Part shown: one piece after another, positions 18,122 to 28,200 of the stretch
How positions within the stretch are numbered: the first letter of the stretch is position 1
Layout of the letters: each line of letters begins with the position of its first letter
Source: Paenibacillus sp. FSL H3-0469
Lineage (GTDB): Bacteria; Bacillota; Bacilli; Paenibacillales; Paenibacillaceae
Direction of reading: 5' to 3'
Length of the DNA: 64,000 bases
Assembly: GCF_038051945.1 (NCBI RefSeq)
Contig: NZ_CP150302.1
Span: 6,696,001 to 6,760,000 of the forward strand
The notes under the pieces: generated by a model
Told to the model about the DNA's origin: nothing
Seen by the model: the letters and a program-made list of their open reading frames with translations, nothing else
Databases searched by the model: none
Made by a program: the position numbers and the translations under genes

Positions 18122-19573
18122 ATGAAAACAATACATGATTCCGCAGCTTATCCAATCCCGGAGCTGCCGCAGATTCCGCAGCGGACCTTCCGTATTACGG
18201 ACTATGGGGCAGAAGCTGAAGGGCTGTTATGTACGTCTGCTATACAGGATACCCTGGATGCCTGCGCTGCTGCAGGAGGAGGAACGGTTATTATCCCGCC
18301 GGGAATCTGGCGCACCGGGCCGCTGACGCTGCATAGCCGGATCAATCTGTGTGCCGAGCGGGGGGCGCTGGTATGCTTTGAACCCGACTACACACGGTAC
18401 CCGCTGCTGTTCTCCCATTACGAGGGGACTGCCGGCTGGCGCTGCCAGGCTCCGCTGGACGGGGAGGATCTGAGCGATGTAGCCATAACCGGTGAAGGTA
18501 TCTTTGATGGCAGCGGCGAGGCCTGGCGTCCGGTGAAGCACTTCAAGCGGACGGAACTGGAGTGGAATAGCCTGCTTGCCTCCGGGGGGGCCCTGGATGA
18601 ACAGGGTCAGATATGGTGGCCTTCCAAGGAAGCGCTTGCTGGAGAAGCTTATGTTCTGCAGCTGAAGGAAAACGGCGAGACAGCAATGGAGGCTTATCTC
18701 CCTGCCCGTGCGTATCTGCGTCCTGCGCTGCTGAGCCTGCGGAATTGCCGGAGAGTGCTGCTGGAGGGGCCGACCTTTCAGAACTCTCCTGCCTGGTGTC
18801 TGCATCCCATGGGCTGTGAGCAGGTTACGATCAGACATATTCAGGTCCGTAATCCGTGGTACTCCCAGAACGGGGACGGCCTGGATCTGGAGTCATGTAC
18901 ACATGCGCTGGTGGAACATTGCAGGTTCGATGTAGGCGATGATGCCATCTGCCTGAAATCTGGCAAGGATGAGGAAGGCCGCCGGGCAGGAAGAGCCTGC
19001 CGGTACATTACGATCCGCCATTGTACGGTCTATCACGGACATGGCGGGGTAGTGATCGGCAGTGAAATGTCGGGCGGTGTGCATGCGGTCCGGGTGAACG
19101 ACTGCGTGTTCATGGGTACGGATATCGGGCTGCGCTTCAAGAGTACCCGGGGAAGAGGTGGCGTAGTAGAGGATATCCTGGTGGAAAATATTCAGATGTC
19201 AGGCATCGTCCATGAAGCGGTATCCTTCCACCTGTTCTATGCCGGGGTTGAAGGGTCTGAGGGCTATGACGAGCAGGAGGTTCCGGTCACGGAGGAGACT
19301 CCGCAGTTCCGTAACATCACGCTGCGGAATATGGCCTGCCACGGGGCGGCAACCGCGCTGCTGGTGAACGGGTTACCGGAAATGCCGCTTGCTGCGCTTA
19401 CGGTGGAGAACTTCAGCGCCATAAGCAGGCGGGGCATCATCCTGCGCCATGCAGCAGGGCTGAAGCTGGACGGGATTAGGCTGCAGACGCAGGAGGAGCC
19501 GCAGGTACAGATGCATAAGTGCAGTGATGTGGAGCTTGTCCGTTCAGGAGACCTAGCTATCACCGAGCTTTAA
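18122..19573 (+). CDS. GH28 polygalacturonase family protein
   Basis: 483 residues. The ATG at 18122 follows GATGGAGGAATACG and is preferred to an upstream TTG at 18095. The right-handed beta-helix carries the four GH28 signatures: NGDGLD (Asp252, Asp255), GDDAI (Asp273, Asp274), GHGGVVIG (His307) and RFKS-RGRGG. The family cleaves galacturonan by inversion. No signal peptide is present; the N-terminus is MKTIHDSAAYPIPELPQIPQ. An exo-acting, cytoplasmic oligogalacturonide or rhamnogalacturonan hydrolase is therefore more likely than a secreted endo-polygalacturonase. Its stop codon lies two bases from the end of the convergent AraC gene. Confidence 0.92.
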   Translation: MKTIHDSAAYPIPELPQIPQRTFRITDYGAEAEGLLCTSAIQDTLDACAAAGGGTVIIPPGIWRTGPLTLHSRINLCAERGALVCFEPDYTRYPLLFSHYEGTAGWRCQAPLDGEDLSDVAITGEGIFDGSGEAWRPVKHFKRTELEWNSLLASGGALDEQGQIWWPSKEALAGEAYVLQLKENGETAMEAYLPARAYLRPALLSLRNCRRVLLEGPTFQNSPAWCLHPMGCEQVTIRHIQVRNPWYSQNGDGLDLESCTHALVEHCRFDVGDDAICLKSGKDEEGRRAGRACRYITIRHCTVYHGHGGVVIGSEMSGGVHAVRVNDCVFMGTDIGLRFKSTRGRGGVVEDILVENIQMSGIVHEAVSFHLFYAGVEGSEGYDEQEVPVTEETPQFRNITLRNMACHGAATALLVNGLPEMPLAALTVENFSAISRRGIILRHAAGLKLDGIRLQTQEEPQVQMHKCSDVELVRSGDLAITEL

Positions 19574-19575
19574 CC

Positions 19576-20439
19576 TTAGGACTCCGGTGCAGGCTGTGAC
19601 CCCGCTTCCTTGCGGTACTGGAGCGGGGTCAGGCCGGTTGATTTTTTAAAAGTTTTATTGAAATGGGACAGATGCTCGAAGCCGACTGCTCCAGCGATCT
19701 CCTGAATTCTGTCGGGGGTACCGGCCAGCAGGCGCTGGGCCTCGCGGACCCTGATATGGACGATATATTCCCGGAAATGAAAGCCGGTCAGACGATGAAA
19801 TACCCGGCTCAAATAAGAGGGACTGATGAAAAAGTCCTTGGCGGTCTCTTCCAGCGTAAGTGCTTCCCGGTAATGGGCGCGGATATAGGTGGCGACATCG
19901 GTTACCAGATGGTGCAGCGGATGGCGGGTGCCGCCAGCCTGGGCCGTACTCTCCGAACGCTGGAGCAGGATCATCAGCTCAGTCAATAGGGCAGTAACAC
20001 AGGTTTCGTAGAAGGGCCGCCGGATGCGGGATTCCTCCAGCATGCGGTTCAGCAGGGACTCCGCTTCATTCTGCTCGCGCAGGGTCAGCCTGAACAAGCG
20101 GTAGCGGTGGCTCTGGAACCACTGCTGCTCGTCTCTCAGCACCGGGGGCAGCAGCAGCGGGTCATAATTGATCAGAATCCGCTCGAATTCGGCTTTCTCG
20201 GAGCTTGCCGTGGAATGGAGCTCGCGGCCGGGAATCAGTATCAGCTCGCCTTTGTGAACCGTAACCACCCGGTCGTCCACAAAGTATACCCGCTCCCCGT
20301 CCGTCAGGTAATACAGCTCAGTCCATTCATGGCTGTGGGGGCGCGGCATCGCAGTGATGCCTTTGCGCTTCATATGCTGGATGCTGAAGCGTCCGTCTTC
20401 AAGATGATATTTGGGATTAGGGCCAGATACGCTATTCAT
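19576..20439 (-). CDS. AraC family transcriptional regulator
   Basis: 287 residues from the ATG at 20439, preceded by AAGAGGAG; the longer frame to 20580 would overlap the pectinesterase gene and is rejected. The N-terminal cupin (MPRPHSHEWTELYYLTDGERVYFVDDRVVTVHKGELILI) is a typical sugar-sensing domain. The C-terminus has two helix-turn-helix units (LTLEETAKDFFISPSYLSRVFHRLTGFHFREYI and IQEIAGAVGFEHLSHFNKTFKKSTGLTPLQYRK). It is divergent from the pectinesterase gene (73-bp gap) and convergent with GH28 (2-bp gap), so it most likely activates the pectin genes. Confidence 0.9.
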   Translation of the reverse strand: MNSVSGPNPKYHLEDGRFSIQHMKRKGITAMPRPHSHEWTELYYLTDGERVYFVDDRVVTVHKGELILIPGRELHSTASSEKAEFERILINYDPLLLPPVLRDEQQWFQSHRYRLFRLTLREQNEAESLLNRMLEESRIRRPFYETCVTALLTELMILLQRSESTAQAGGTRHPLHHLVTDVATYIRAHYREALTLEETAKDFFISPSYLSRVFHRLTGFHFREYIVHIRVREAQRLLAGTPDRIQEIAGAVGFEHLSHFNKTFKKSTGLTPLQYRKEAGSQPAPES

Positions 20440-20512
20440 ACATCTCCTCTTCTCCTGGAAGCTGTTAGAGTTATTATAGAATACATTCAGGTTGCTGTGA
20501 AAGGAGCCGTCC

Positions 20513-21403
20513 ATGTTAATTATAGTCTCGAAGAATGCCGGAGAAGGATACAGCAGTCTGCAGGAGGCGCTGGATTCCATTCCTCAGGGGGATATACAAG
20601 CCGTAACCATACGAATTAAGCCCGGGATCTACGAGGAAAAGGTTACGATCGCCCGCGAAGCCCCGCCCATCCTGCTGCTGGGAGAGGACCAGCATTCCAC
20701 CATTATCTCGTGGAATGATAATGCTCATACGCTTGGCGCGGACGGTGAGCCGCTGCGCACCTTCCGCACCGGGACACTGAACGTGTTCGCAGAAGGCTTT
20801 ACTGCCGAGAATCTGACCATCCGCAACACTTCCGGGCCGGGAACAGGCCAGGCGGTCGCGGCGTTCGTCGATGCCGGGCAGGCTGTGTTCCGGCGTGTAC
20901 GTCTGTTAGGTGACCAGGATACCCTGTATACCGGGCCGGGGCGGCAATATTATGATGATTGCTACATTGAAGGGGATGTGGATTATATTTTTGGTCCGGC
21001 GACCGCGTTGTTTGACCGCTGCCATCTCCATAACAAGCGTTCCAGAGGGTATATCACAGCGGCTTCAACGCCGGAGGGAGCCGCCTTCGGTTATGTGTTC
21101 CTGGACTGCCGGATCACCGGCGGCGAAGGGGTAAGTGAGTGCTATCTTGGACGCCCTTGGCGCCCTTACGCGCATGTCGCCTTCATCCGCACGGTGATGG
21201 ACGGCTCGGTGACCGGGGAAGGCTGGCATAACTGGGGGCAGCCGGACCGGGAGCAGACCAGCCGCTATGAAGAGTATGGCAGCAGCGGCCCGGGCGCATG
21301 CCCCGAGGGCCGGGTAGCGTGGTCACGCCAGTTAACTGCGGAGGAAGCCGCACAGTACCGGATTCTGTCTGTGCTGGACGGCTGGCATCCCGAGGGCTAT
21401 TAA
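20513..21403 (+). CDS. Pectin methylesterase (carbohydrate esterase family 8)
   Basis: 296 residues. CE8 beta-helix with all catalytic signatures: Gln113 in GQAVA, Gln135 and Asp136 in GDQDTLY, Asp157 in DYIFG, and Arg214 in LGRPW; also GYITAAST. The enzyme removes methyl esters from galacturonate residues. The N-terminus (MLIIVSKNAGEGYSSLQEALDSI) starts directly in the fold, with no signal peptide, so it would demethylate imported oligogalacturonides in the cytoplasm. GAAAGGAG lies upstream. It is followed at 55 bases by an esterase gene and then GH105, forming an operon. Confidence 0.93.
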   Translation: MLIIVSKNAGEGYSSLQEALDSIPQGDIQAVTIRIKPGIYEEKVTIAREAPPILLLGEDQHSTIISWNDNAHTLGADGEPLRTFRTGTLNVFAEGFTAENLTIRNTSGPGTGQAVAAFVDAGQAVFRRVRLLGDQDTLYTGPGRQYYDDCYIEGDVDYIFGPATALFDRCHLHNKRSRGYITAASTPEGAAFGYVFLDCRITGGEGVSECYLGRPWRPYAHVAFIRTVMDGSVTGEGWHNWGQPDREQTSRYEEYGSSGPGACPEGRVAWSRQLTAEEAAQYRILSVLDGWHPEGY

Positions 21404-21458
21404 TCGCCTGGGCCAGGGTACATCCAGACCCAGGAACCCGGAATTGGAGGATTTTCCG

Positions 21459-22493
21459 ATGGAATCACTGGAACAATATATCAATCAACTGACGGCTTCT
21501 GCACCGCGCAGCTCTGCCTTCCGCAAGGACATCTCCTTTGCGGAGTGGCGGGCATCCCTTACCGCCGGATTCATAGAGCGGCTGGGCGGATTTCCCGCTC
21601 AGAGGGAGGCGCTTGAACCGGTACAGCTGGAGCGGACGGTCTGCAGCGGATACATCCGCGAACGTATCGAGATCACCACCTACGAAGGACTTAGAATGGC
21701 CCTGTATCTCCTGATCCCGGAGCAGCCGGCAGGCTCTCCCTGCCCGGCTGTGCTGGCTATTCACGGGCATGGCTACGGCAGCCGCGAGATTACCGGCTTG
21801 AATGCGGACGGGTCGGAGCGGACGGGGGACCCGGGTCTGCATAAGGATTTTGCCGTCGCCCTGGTGAAGCAAGGCTTCGTCGTGGCCGCTCCTGAGGTGC
21901 TCGGATTCGGAGACAGACGTCTGGCTGAGGATCTCGCCAGCGGCGAGCCTGGACGTAATTCCTGTTACCGCCTGTCCTCGGCACTGCTGATGGCAGGGCA
22001 GACGATGGCAGGCTACCGCATCTATGAGACGATGCGGGCGCTGGATTATCTGCAGGAGCGGAAAGAGGTTGACGGGGAACGGATCGGCATTATGGGCATC
22101 TCCGGCGGCGGGCTGGTGGCGGGCTTCACGGCTGCACTGGATGAACGGATCAGCAGTGCGGTGGTTAGCGGCTATGCCAATACGTTCCAAGCCAGCATTC
22201 TCACCCGGCATCATTGTCTGGACAATTATATTCCGGGCATTCTGCTGGAAGCGGAGATGCCGGATCTGCTGGGCCTGATTGCCCCGCGCGGGCTGTTCCT
22301 GGAGGCGGGAGACGCAGATCATCTGTTTGGTCCCGCCGGCGTGAGGGAGGCTCTGGAGCGGCTGGAGCAAATCTATGCTGCAGAGGGCCATGGCGGGCAG
22401 CTTGCGGCGGATTTTTTCACAGGGGGCCATGAGATTCACGGGGAACCGGCGTATGCCTGGCTGCTTAAGCAGCTTGCCGGTCCGCAGGAGTAG
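21459..22493 (+). CDS. Alpha/beta-hydrolase (acetyl esterase-like, pectin operon)
   Basis: 344 residues from the ATG at 21459, which follows TTGGAGG. Alpha/beta-hydrolase fold: the oxyanion strand AVLAIHGHGYGSRE, the nucleophile elbow GISGGG with Ser215, an acidic residue in LEAGDADHLFG (Asp285 or Asp287) and His324 in GGHEIHG. The long N-terminal region and lid resemble the Abhydrolase_7 group that includes acetyl xylan esterase-like enzymes. No signal peptide. Given its neighbours, deacetylation of imported pectic or xylan oligosaccharides is likely, but this is inferred from context. Confidence 0.82.
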   Translation: MESLEQYINQLTASAPRSSAFRKDISFAEWRASLTAGFIERLGGFPAQREALEPVQLERTVCSGYIRERIEITTYEGLRMALYLLIPEQPAGSPCPAVLAIHGHGYGSREITGLNADGSERTGDPGLHKDFAVALVKQGFVVAAPEVLGFGDRRLAEDLASGEPGRNSCYRLSSALLMAGQTMAGYRIYETMRALDYLQERKEVDGERIGIMGISGGGLVAGFTAALDERISSAVVSGYANTFQASILTRHHCLDNYIPGILLEAEMPDLLGLIAPRGLFLEAGDADHLFGPAGVREALERLEQIYAAEGHGGQLAADFFTGGHEIHGEPAYAWLLKQLAGPQE

Positions 22494-22527
22494 GGTTACA
22501 GTAACGCAAATGACAGGAGGAATAGAG

Positions 22528-23655
22528 ATGTCTATATCAGAAGCAGTAAGCACAGGCTTATCCCGCAGAATTGCGGATACATTCATCGGTCAATGCAATG
22601 AACAAGGGGAGCACGAGTATGTAATGGAGCGCTGGGCGTATGTCCCCGGCATGCTGCTGATGTCAGTGGCCCGGGCCGGGGTTCAGCATGGCGAGCCTGA
22701 GTACCTCTCCTTCATGCAGCGGCATATGGACAGCTTCATCGGGGAGGACGGAAGCATCCGCTCCTATTCGCTGGAGGAATATAACCTGGATCAGATCAAT
22801 CAGGGCAAGAATCTGTTCTGGCTGTACGCTCAGACGGGTGAGCAGCGCTACGCGGAAGCCGCCCATCTGCTGGCAGCACAGCTCATCGGACAGCCCCGGA
22901 CCTCCGAGGGCGGCTTCTGGCATAAGAAAATATATCCCTTCCAGATGTGGTTGGACGGATTATACATGGCTTCGCCGTTCCTGGCCGAATATGGGGCAGT
23001 CTTCGGGCGTCCGGAGCTGATCGATGAAGCCGCCCGTCAGCTGCTGCTGATTGAGCGCAGAACCCGTGATCCGCGTACCGGCCTGTTCTATCACGGCTGG
23101 GATGAATCCCGGGAGCAGGAGTGGGCGGATTCCTCCACCGGATTGTCGGCCCATTTCTGGAGCCGGGCGATGGGCTGGTACGCGATGGCCGCCGTGGACT
23201 GCCTGGAGCATTTCCCGCTGACCCATCCGCAGCGGGGAACGGTGATGGGGATTTTTCAGCGGATGTGCGGTGCGCTGGTTGAGGTGCAGGATCAGGAGAG
23301 CGGCCTCTGGTATCAGGTACTGGATCAGGCGGGACGCAAAGGCAACTATCTTGAAGCGACAGGCTCCTGCATGTTCGTCTATGCGATGGCCAAGGCTCTG
23401 CGGCTGCGGTATTTGGAGCCTTCCTTCAAGGCAGCGATGCTAAGCGGTTACGAGGGAATCCTTAAGCATCTGGTGACCGAAGACGAACAAGGCGTTCATC
23501 TGCACAAGATCTGCCACGGGGCCGGGCTCAGCAAAGACCGTAACGGCTCCTACGACTACTACATTTCCGAAGCAGTTGTATCAGATGTACCTATGGGTGT
23601 AGCGCCGCTGCTGCTGGCTTCTCTTGAAGTGGAGAGGTACCTTGCCGGGCAATAA
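22528..23655 (+). CDS. GH105 unsaturated rhamnogalacturonyl hydrolase, YteR-like, second copy
   Basis: 375 residues from the ATG at 22528, after GACAGGAGGAATAGAG; upstream in-frame codons overlap the esterase gene. Motifs: YNLDQINQGKNLFWLYAQTG, then PFQMWLDGLYM where Asp143 occupies the position of the catalytic Asp143 of Bacillus subtilis YteR, then YHGWDESREQEWAD and HFWSRAMGWYAMA. It hydrates the unsaturated galacturonyl end left by rhamnogalacturonan lyase, releasing rhamnose. Only weakly similar to the first GH105 copy (10200-11315), so the two probably act on different linkages. No signal peptide. Last gene of the CE8-esterase-GH105 operon. Confidence 0.93.
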   Translation: MSISEAVSTGLSRRIADTFIGQCNEQGEHEYVMERWAYVPGMLLMSVARAGVQHGEPEYLSFMQRHMDSFIGEDGSIRSYSLEEYNLDQINQGKNLFWLYAQTGEQRYAEAAHLLAAQLIGQPRTSEGGFWHKKIYPFQMWLDGLYMASPFLAEYGAVFGRPELIDEAARQLLLIERRTRDPRTGLFYHGWDESREQEWADSSTGLSAHFWSRAMGWYAMAAVDCLEHFPLTHPQRGTVMGIFQRMCGALVEVQDQESGLWYQVLDQAGRKGNYLEATGSCMFVYAMAKALRLRYLEPSFKAAMLSGYEGILKHLVTEDEQGVHLHKICHGAGLSKDRNGSYDYYISEAVVSDVPMGVAPLLLASLEVERYLAGQ

Positions 23656-23780
23656 CAGTCAGCGGAATAAGCTTCACCGTTGCCGGGATTTTGCCGGAAG
23701 GACAGCCGGTTCCCGGCCGCATTTTATGATAGTATAAGATGTTATTACATCTATCAATGATATGCGGAGGACACAGGTCA

Positions 23781-24392
23781 ATGGATCAGGAATTACAGAG
23801 AATTGTCAAGTGGATCAGCGGTCAGACTGCGAGGGTCATCATCGGGATTTCAGGTCATGGAGCATCGGGCAAAACTACATTTGCCGGTCATCTGATCAGC
23901 TTGCTCGGGCAGGATAACGTGAATCTATTGAATACGGACCCCTATATTATCAGTTCTAATCTCAGGAAGTTCGCGATGATTGACTATGAATATGACAATG
24001 AACAATACCGTGATAAAATGACGGCGTGCCACCCGCTTGCCCATAACGTTGCCTCACTGGAGCGGGACATCCGTATGCTGAGGGACGGCCTCGGCCTGTA
24101 TACGATGGATACCCACTACACCAAGAGTACGCTGTTATCTTCACGCAACAAGATTAATATTGTGGAAGGCATGAGTGTTGCTTTTACCGACCCGGAATTG
24201 TATGACCTCAAAGTATACCTGCATACGGATGGAGAGACTGAGCTGAGACGCAGGGGAATCCGGGATGTGGCTGAGCGGGGTACGGATATCGGATACTTAA
24301 TGAGATCCCATGAACAGCGCAGGATTCAGTATGAATTATTCATGCATCCGTATCACGAGAGGTTCGATATTGTGATCAGGAATCAGGATTAA
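23781..24392 (+). CDS. Uridine kinase-like P-loop phosphotransferase
   Basis: 203 residues from the ATG at 23781, preceded by GCGGAGG. The Walker A motif is ISGHGASGKTTFAG (residues 23-36), followed by LLNTDPYI and a substrate-binding YD-E-RD segment, as in the uridine kinase/phosphoribulokinase family. The C-terminal RRGIRDVAERG and R-HEQRRIQYELF fit the lid region. True uridine kinases have clearer nucleoside motifs, so the substrate may be another sugar or nucleoside. A hairpin terminator follows at 24421. Confidence 0.75.
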   Translation: MDQELQRIVKWISGQTARVIIGISGHGASGKTTFAGHLISLLGQDNVNLLNTDPYIISSNLRKFAMIDYEYDNEQYRDKMTACHPLAHNVASLERDIRMLRDGLGLYTMDTHYTKSTLLSSRNKINIVEGMSVAFTDPELYDLKVYLHTDGETELRRRGIRDVAERGTDIGYLMRSHEQRRIQYELFMHPYHERFDIVIRNQD

Positions 24393-24420
24393 GGGTAGTT
24401 TATATCTCCAAAAGAATGAT

Positions 24421-24475
24421 AAAAAGCTGAGGCTCCATCTATCCAGATTTCAGTGGACAGACGGGGCCTCAGTTT
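24421..24475. terminator. Bidirectional terminator between kinase and DinB-like genes
   Basis: CTGAGGCTCC pairs with GGGGCCTCAG within a longer imperfect stem. It is flanked by AAAAA on the left and TTTATG on the right, and touches the stop codon of the minus-strand gene. Confidence 0.7.
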
Positions 24476-24965
24476 ATGTTTTTGTGACCGCAACTGATGC
24501 TGCATACTTGTCTATCTGCTTTTTGTGATGCTTATCGTGGGAGATGAAATCTCTCAGATACTTGCGGATACTGAATTTCTTCCCGTCACCATCGGGATGA
24601 TTCTGTTCAAGAGCCGCATCGCTGAAGGAGGCTGCAAGCCCGGTAATCTTGGTCCGGTACAGAACGAATTGCCGGGCGGCTTCTTGACGGGTTACTGTTT
24701 TGGCGTATAGGACCGCATTGGCATTGAATGCATTGAAGTCCAGATGTGCGGCTGTCAGCGGCAGGCCTTCTTGAATTTTGACCAGGGCCTCCTCATAAAA
24801 GTATTTGTCCCACAGCATGATGTGGCAAAGGAGATCCTGCAGAGACCATTTTCCGGCCTCCAGCGGAGCCTCCCAGTCTGCATCTTCGATGCTGTCCAGC
24901 GATTGAATATATGGGATGAAGGACTCGAATTCAAGAATGAGCTGCTTGTTGGTTTTGGCTGCCAT
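24474..24965 (-). CDS. DinB/DfsB family putative metal-dependent protein
   Basis: 163 residues. The second of two close ATGs (24965) is chosen because AAGGTGG is eight bases upstream of it; the first lies two bases after the motif. A four-helix bundle is expected: LLCHIMLWDKYF contains the first metal histidine and DFISHDKHHKKQID the C-terminal pair, spaced as in DinB-like proteins. Family members include bacillithiol and mycothiol transferases and thiol-dependent hydrolases; the specific reaction here is unknown. Stands alone on the minus strand. Confidence 0.75.
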   Translation of the reverse strand: MAAKTNKQLILEFESFIPYIQSLDSIEDADWEAPLEAGKWSLQDLLCHIMLWDKYFYEEALVKIQEGLPLTAAHLDFNAFNANAVLYAKTVTRQEAARQFVLYRTKITGLAASFSDAALEQNHPDGDGKKFSIRKYLRDFISHDKHHKKQIDKYAASVAVTKT

Positions 24966-25154
24966 GATCATACCACCTTGTCTGTCAGATTGAATAAGAG
25001 TTTATATCATTCATTATAATATAAGGAACTGGACTACAGCCTGTCAGGTTCATAGAATTTATCTACTGGATGATATATCAGTCATTAGGCGGGGTTTTTC
25101 ACTTTCCTGGTTAGAAAATAAAAACCGAAAATATACCAATCTTTTACCGGAATC

Positions 25155-25164
25155 ATGCTATAAT
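25155..25164 (+). promoter_or_regulatory. Extended -10 promoter upstream of the SLH protein
   Basis: ATGCTATAAT matches an extended -10 (TGn-TATAAT). No good -35 was seen at 17-18 bases. It lies 63 bases before the TTG start. Confidence 0.55.
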
Positions 25165-25226
25165 TTTAACGGATTAATAGGGCTTAAGTAATAGATTTTT
25201 ATAACTACATAGTCGGGGGAATCGGT

Positions 25227-28200
25227 TTGTTTATCAAAAGAAGTGTAAGAAAAAAAGTTATCGCAGGGGCACTTGCTGTATGCCTTTCGATCCTGCCGGC
25301 TGTCTCAGCTTTTGCGGGCAATGCATCCGATCTTAGTGGAAACTGGGCCAAGAATCAAATCAGTAAATGGATGGATCAAGGACTGATCGCCGGCTACCCT
25401 GATGGTGAATTTAAGCCGAATAACCTGGTGACTCGGGCGGAATTAACGGTTTTGATAAATAGGGCTTTTGGATTCACTGAAACGAAAAAAGCTAATTTTA
25501 GCGATATCTCCAGCAGTAAATGGTATTATTCAAGTATTTTGCAGGCTAATGCAGCAGGTTACATTCAAGGCTACGAGGACGGGACCTTTAAGCCTGATCA
25601 GAAGATCAACCGTCAGGAACTGGCTGTTATCATCAGCAAGTTGCTCAAGCTGACAGCGTCGGCTGCGGCTCCTGAGTTCGGTGATATGGCTAAGAGTGCA
25701 GATTGGAGCAAAGGTGCTATCGGGGCTGTAAGCGAGCAAGGTATCATGACGGGTTCCGGTGATGGGAATTTTCGGCCCCTCGCTTATGCAACCCGGGCAG
25801 AGACAGTAGTCATTTTGGATAGGGCTTTATCCTTACTAAATGCATCCGGTGAGTATGTAATCATCTATGAAACGCCAGGTACCTATGGTCCGCTGTCAGG
25901 AATTTCAGAAGTTGACAGTGATGTAGTGATCAACGTGCCAGGTATCACACTCCGTAATATGAATATCACTGGAGATCTGCTGCTGGGTGAAGGCATAGCT
26001 GAAGGTGATGTGCGGCTCCAGAATGTAACAGTAAGGGGCAATACCGCAATTGAAGGCGGAGGGCCTAACAGTATTCATCTTGCGGATTCCACACTGGGTT
26101 CTGTACGTGTTGACAAGGAAGAGGGCAGTGTAAGAGTAGTTGCTGAAGGAAAGACCCAAATCCATAACCTTCAGATTCAGTCCGCTGCTGACGTTGAATC
26201 CCTCACTGGTGCTGAGATTAGTACACTTACGTTATCACCTGAAATACCAGCCGATGCCCGCATTCTGTTGACCGGCAGCTTCAAGGCTGTAAATATTCTT
26301 GCATCACGCCTTAACATTGAAATCAGCGGGGGCACTGTCGAGACAATTAATGTTGATAAAACAGCGGGCAGTAATAAATTGGCTAATAGCAGCAATATCA
26401 AATCCATGACAATGAACGCCGGTATACAAATATCAGGCAAAGGCAATATCGCTAATGCGGTAGTCAACGCTTCGGGCATTACAATAGAGAATGCTCCAGG
26501 TAAACTTACGATCGGCACTGATGTTCCGGCAGATGTGAAAGTGAATATAGCTGGTTCTGATAAAATGGTAGCTGCGTCTTCTGCAGTACCAACAGCGGCT
26601 GTGTTAGTTGGCGGCGGAGGGGGAGGAACTGGCGGAGGCGGCAGTACGGCTGAAACACCGGCGCCAACAGCAACACCAACGCCAGTACCAACGGAGGAAC
26701 CGACACCAGTACCAACCCCAGTACCAACGGAGGAACCGACACCAGTACCAACCCCAGTACCAACGGAGGAACCGACACCAGTACCGACGGAGGAACCAAC
26801 ACCAGTACCAACGCCAGTACCGACGGAGGAACCAACAGCGGCACCAACGGCAACACCAACAGCGAAGCCAACGGCGGTAACTTCACCGTCACCATCGCCG
26901 TTAGCGACACCAACAGCGGTGACTTCACCGTCACCGTCGCCATCTTCATCATTCCCGGGGCCAATACCCACACCATGGTCAACGGTGGCCCCCACACCGC
27001 CCATTGTAAATCATGGTGTTGTAAAAGGTTTCATTGAGCGAGCAGACGGGAACGCTGCTGATACAGGCATCTTGTACTTAGTACGGGATAACGATCAAAT
27101 GATTTACACCACTGCTTTAACAAAAGGGGAATTCTCTATAGATTTGCCGGATGGGACGTACAGAATTTACTCCATGCGTTCCACAACTACACAAGAGAAT
27201 ATTTCACTCTACTATATGTTTTACGTTATGAATGGCAAGGCAGACAGGGAAGTGCATATTCTCATTCTTGAGCAGCAGGCAGGTACGATTCAGTATTCGG
27301 ACGGGACAGCATTTGAGAATGGAGAAATTTTTGTACAGCGCCTCGACAGCGGGCCGATTGGCTGGTATAGTGCCGAAATCCAAGCAGGCAGGTTCAACTT
27401 TAATTTGCCGGACGGTCATTATAACGTAGAAATGTTAATCTATGGCGAAACTAACAATCAATTAAGAATTAATTATTTATTTGAGGTCATTAACGGGAAG
27501 AGCAATCTGGATATAAAATTGCCTCCAAAAATTGAAGGAAACATTAGCTTCGTGGATGGCTCCCCGATTGGCGACGGATGGCTGGAAATTAGAGAAATGA
27601 ATGCTCAGAATTTCGGGATTTATACGGTCCCTGTGGTTGCAGGTAAGTTTGATCTTTATTTACCGGATGGAGATTATAACATACTGATGTTTAACACTGA
27701 GAATTCAAACAGTATACCCTTGCGTACACAGATAAAGATTGTTAATGGTGAACCTGCCGCCGGACCCATTAATATCAAGGTACCTTTAGCAATATCAGGC
27801 AAGATATATAATGAGGACGGAACTCCATATGCTGAAGGAGTATTAATGATCCAAGAGGTTGGTACTGCTTCACCGCTTCTATATTCGGCCCCTATTAAGA
27901 AGGGTATGTTTGATTTCTATCTGCCGGACGGCTCATACCGGGTACATCTTTTAGCGGAAAAAACGTCCTCCAGCTACAATACTAAATTTCCGTATTACAG
28001 GTTCTCGGTGCTGGATGGACAATCTGATCCGCGTGAGCTTGTAATCCATTTGCCAGCGAATAATGTGACCGGTACTTTGAAATATGATGATGGGACCGCG
28101 CTGCCGGATGGTTATATAGAGCTTGGCAGTGGTCTTGGCGGTAAGGATTATGTCAAAACAGCTGAGCTGAAAAAAGGGGAGTTCGGTGCTGATTTTCCGG

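Noticed and set aside
16613..18136. 507-codon minus-strand frame opposite GH43
   Set aside because: Antisense shadow of a gene with intact catalytic residues; no ribosome site and no recognisable protein.
21465..22586. 373-codon minus-strand frame opposite the esterase
   Set aside because: Shadow frame without start signals or known motifs.
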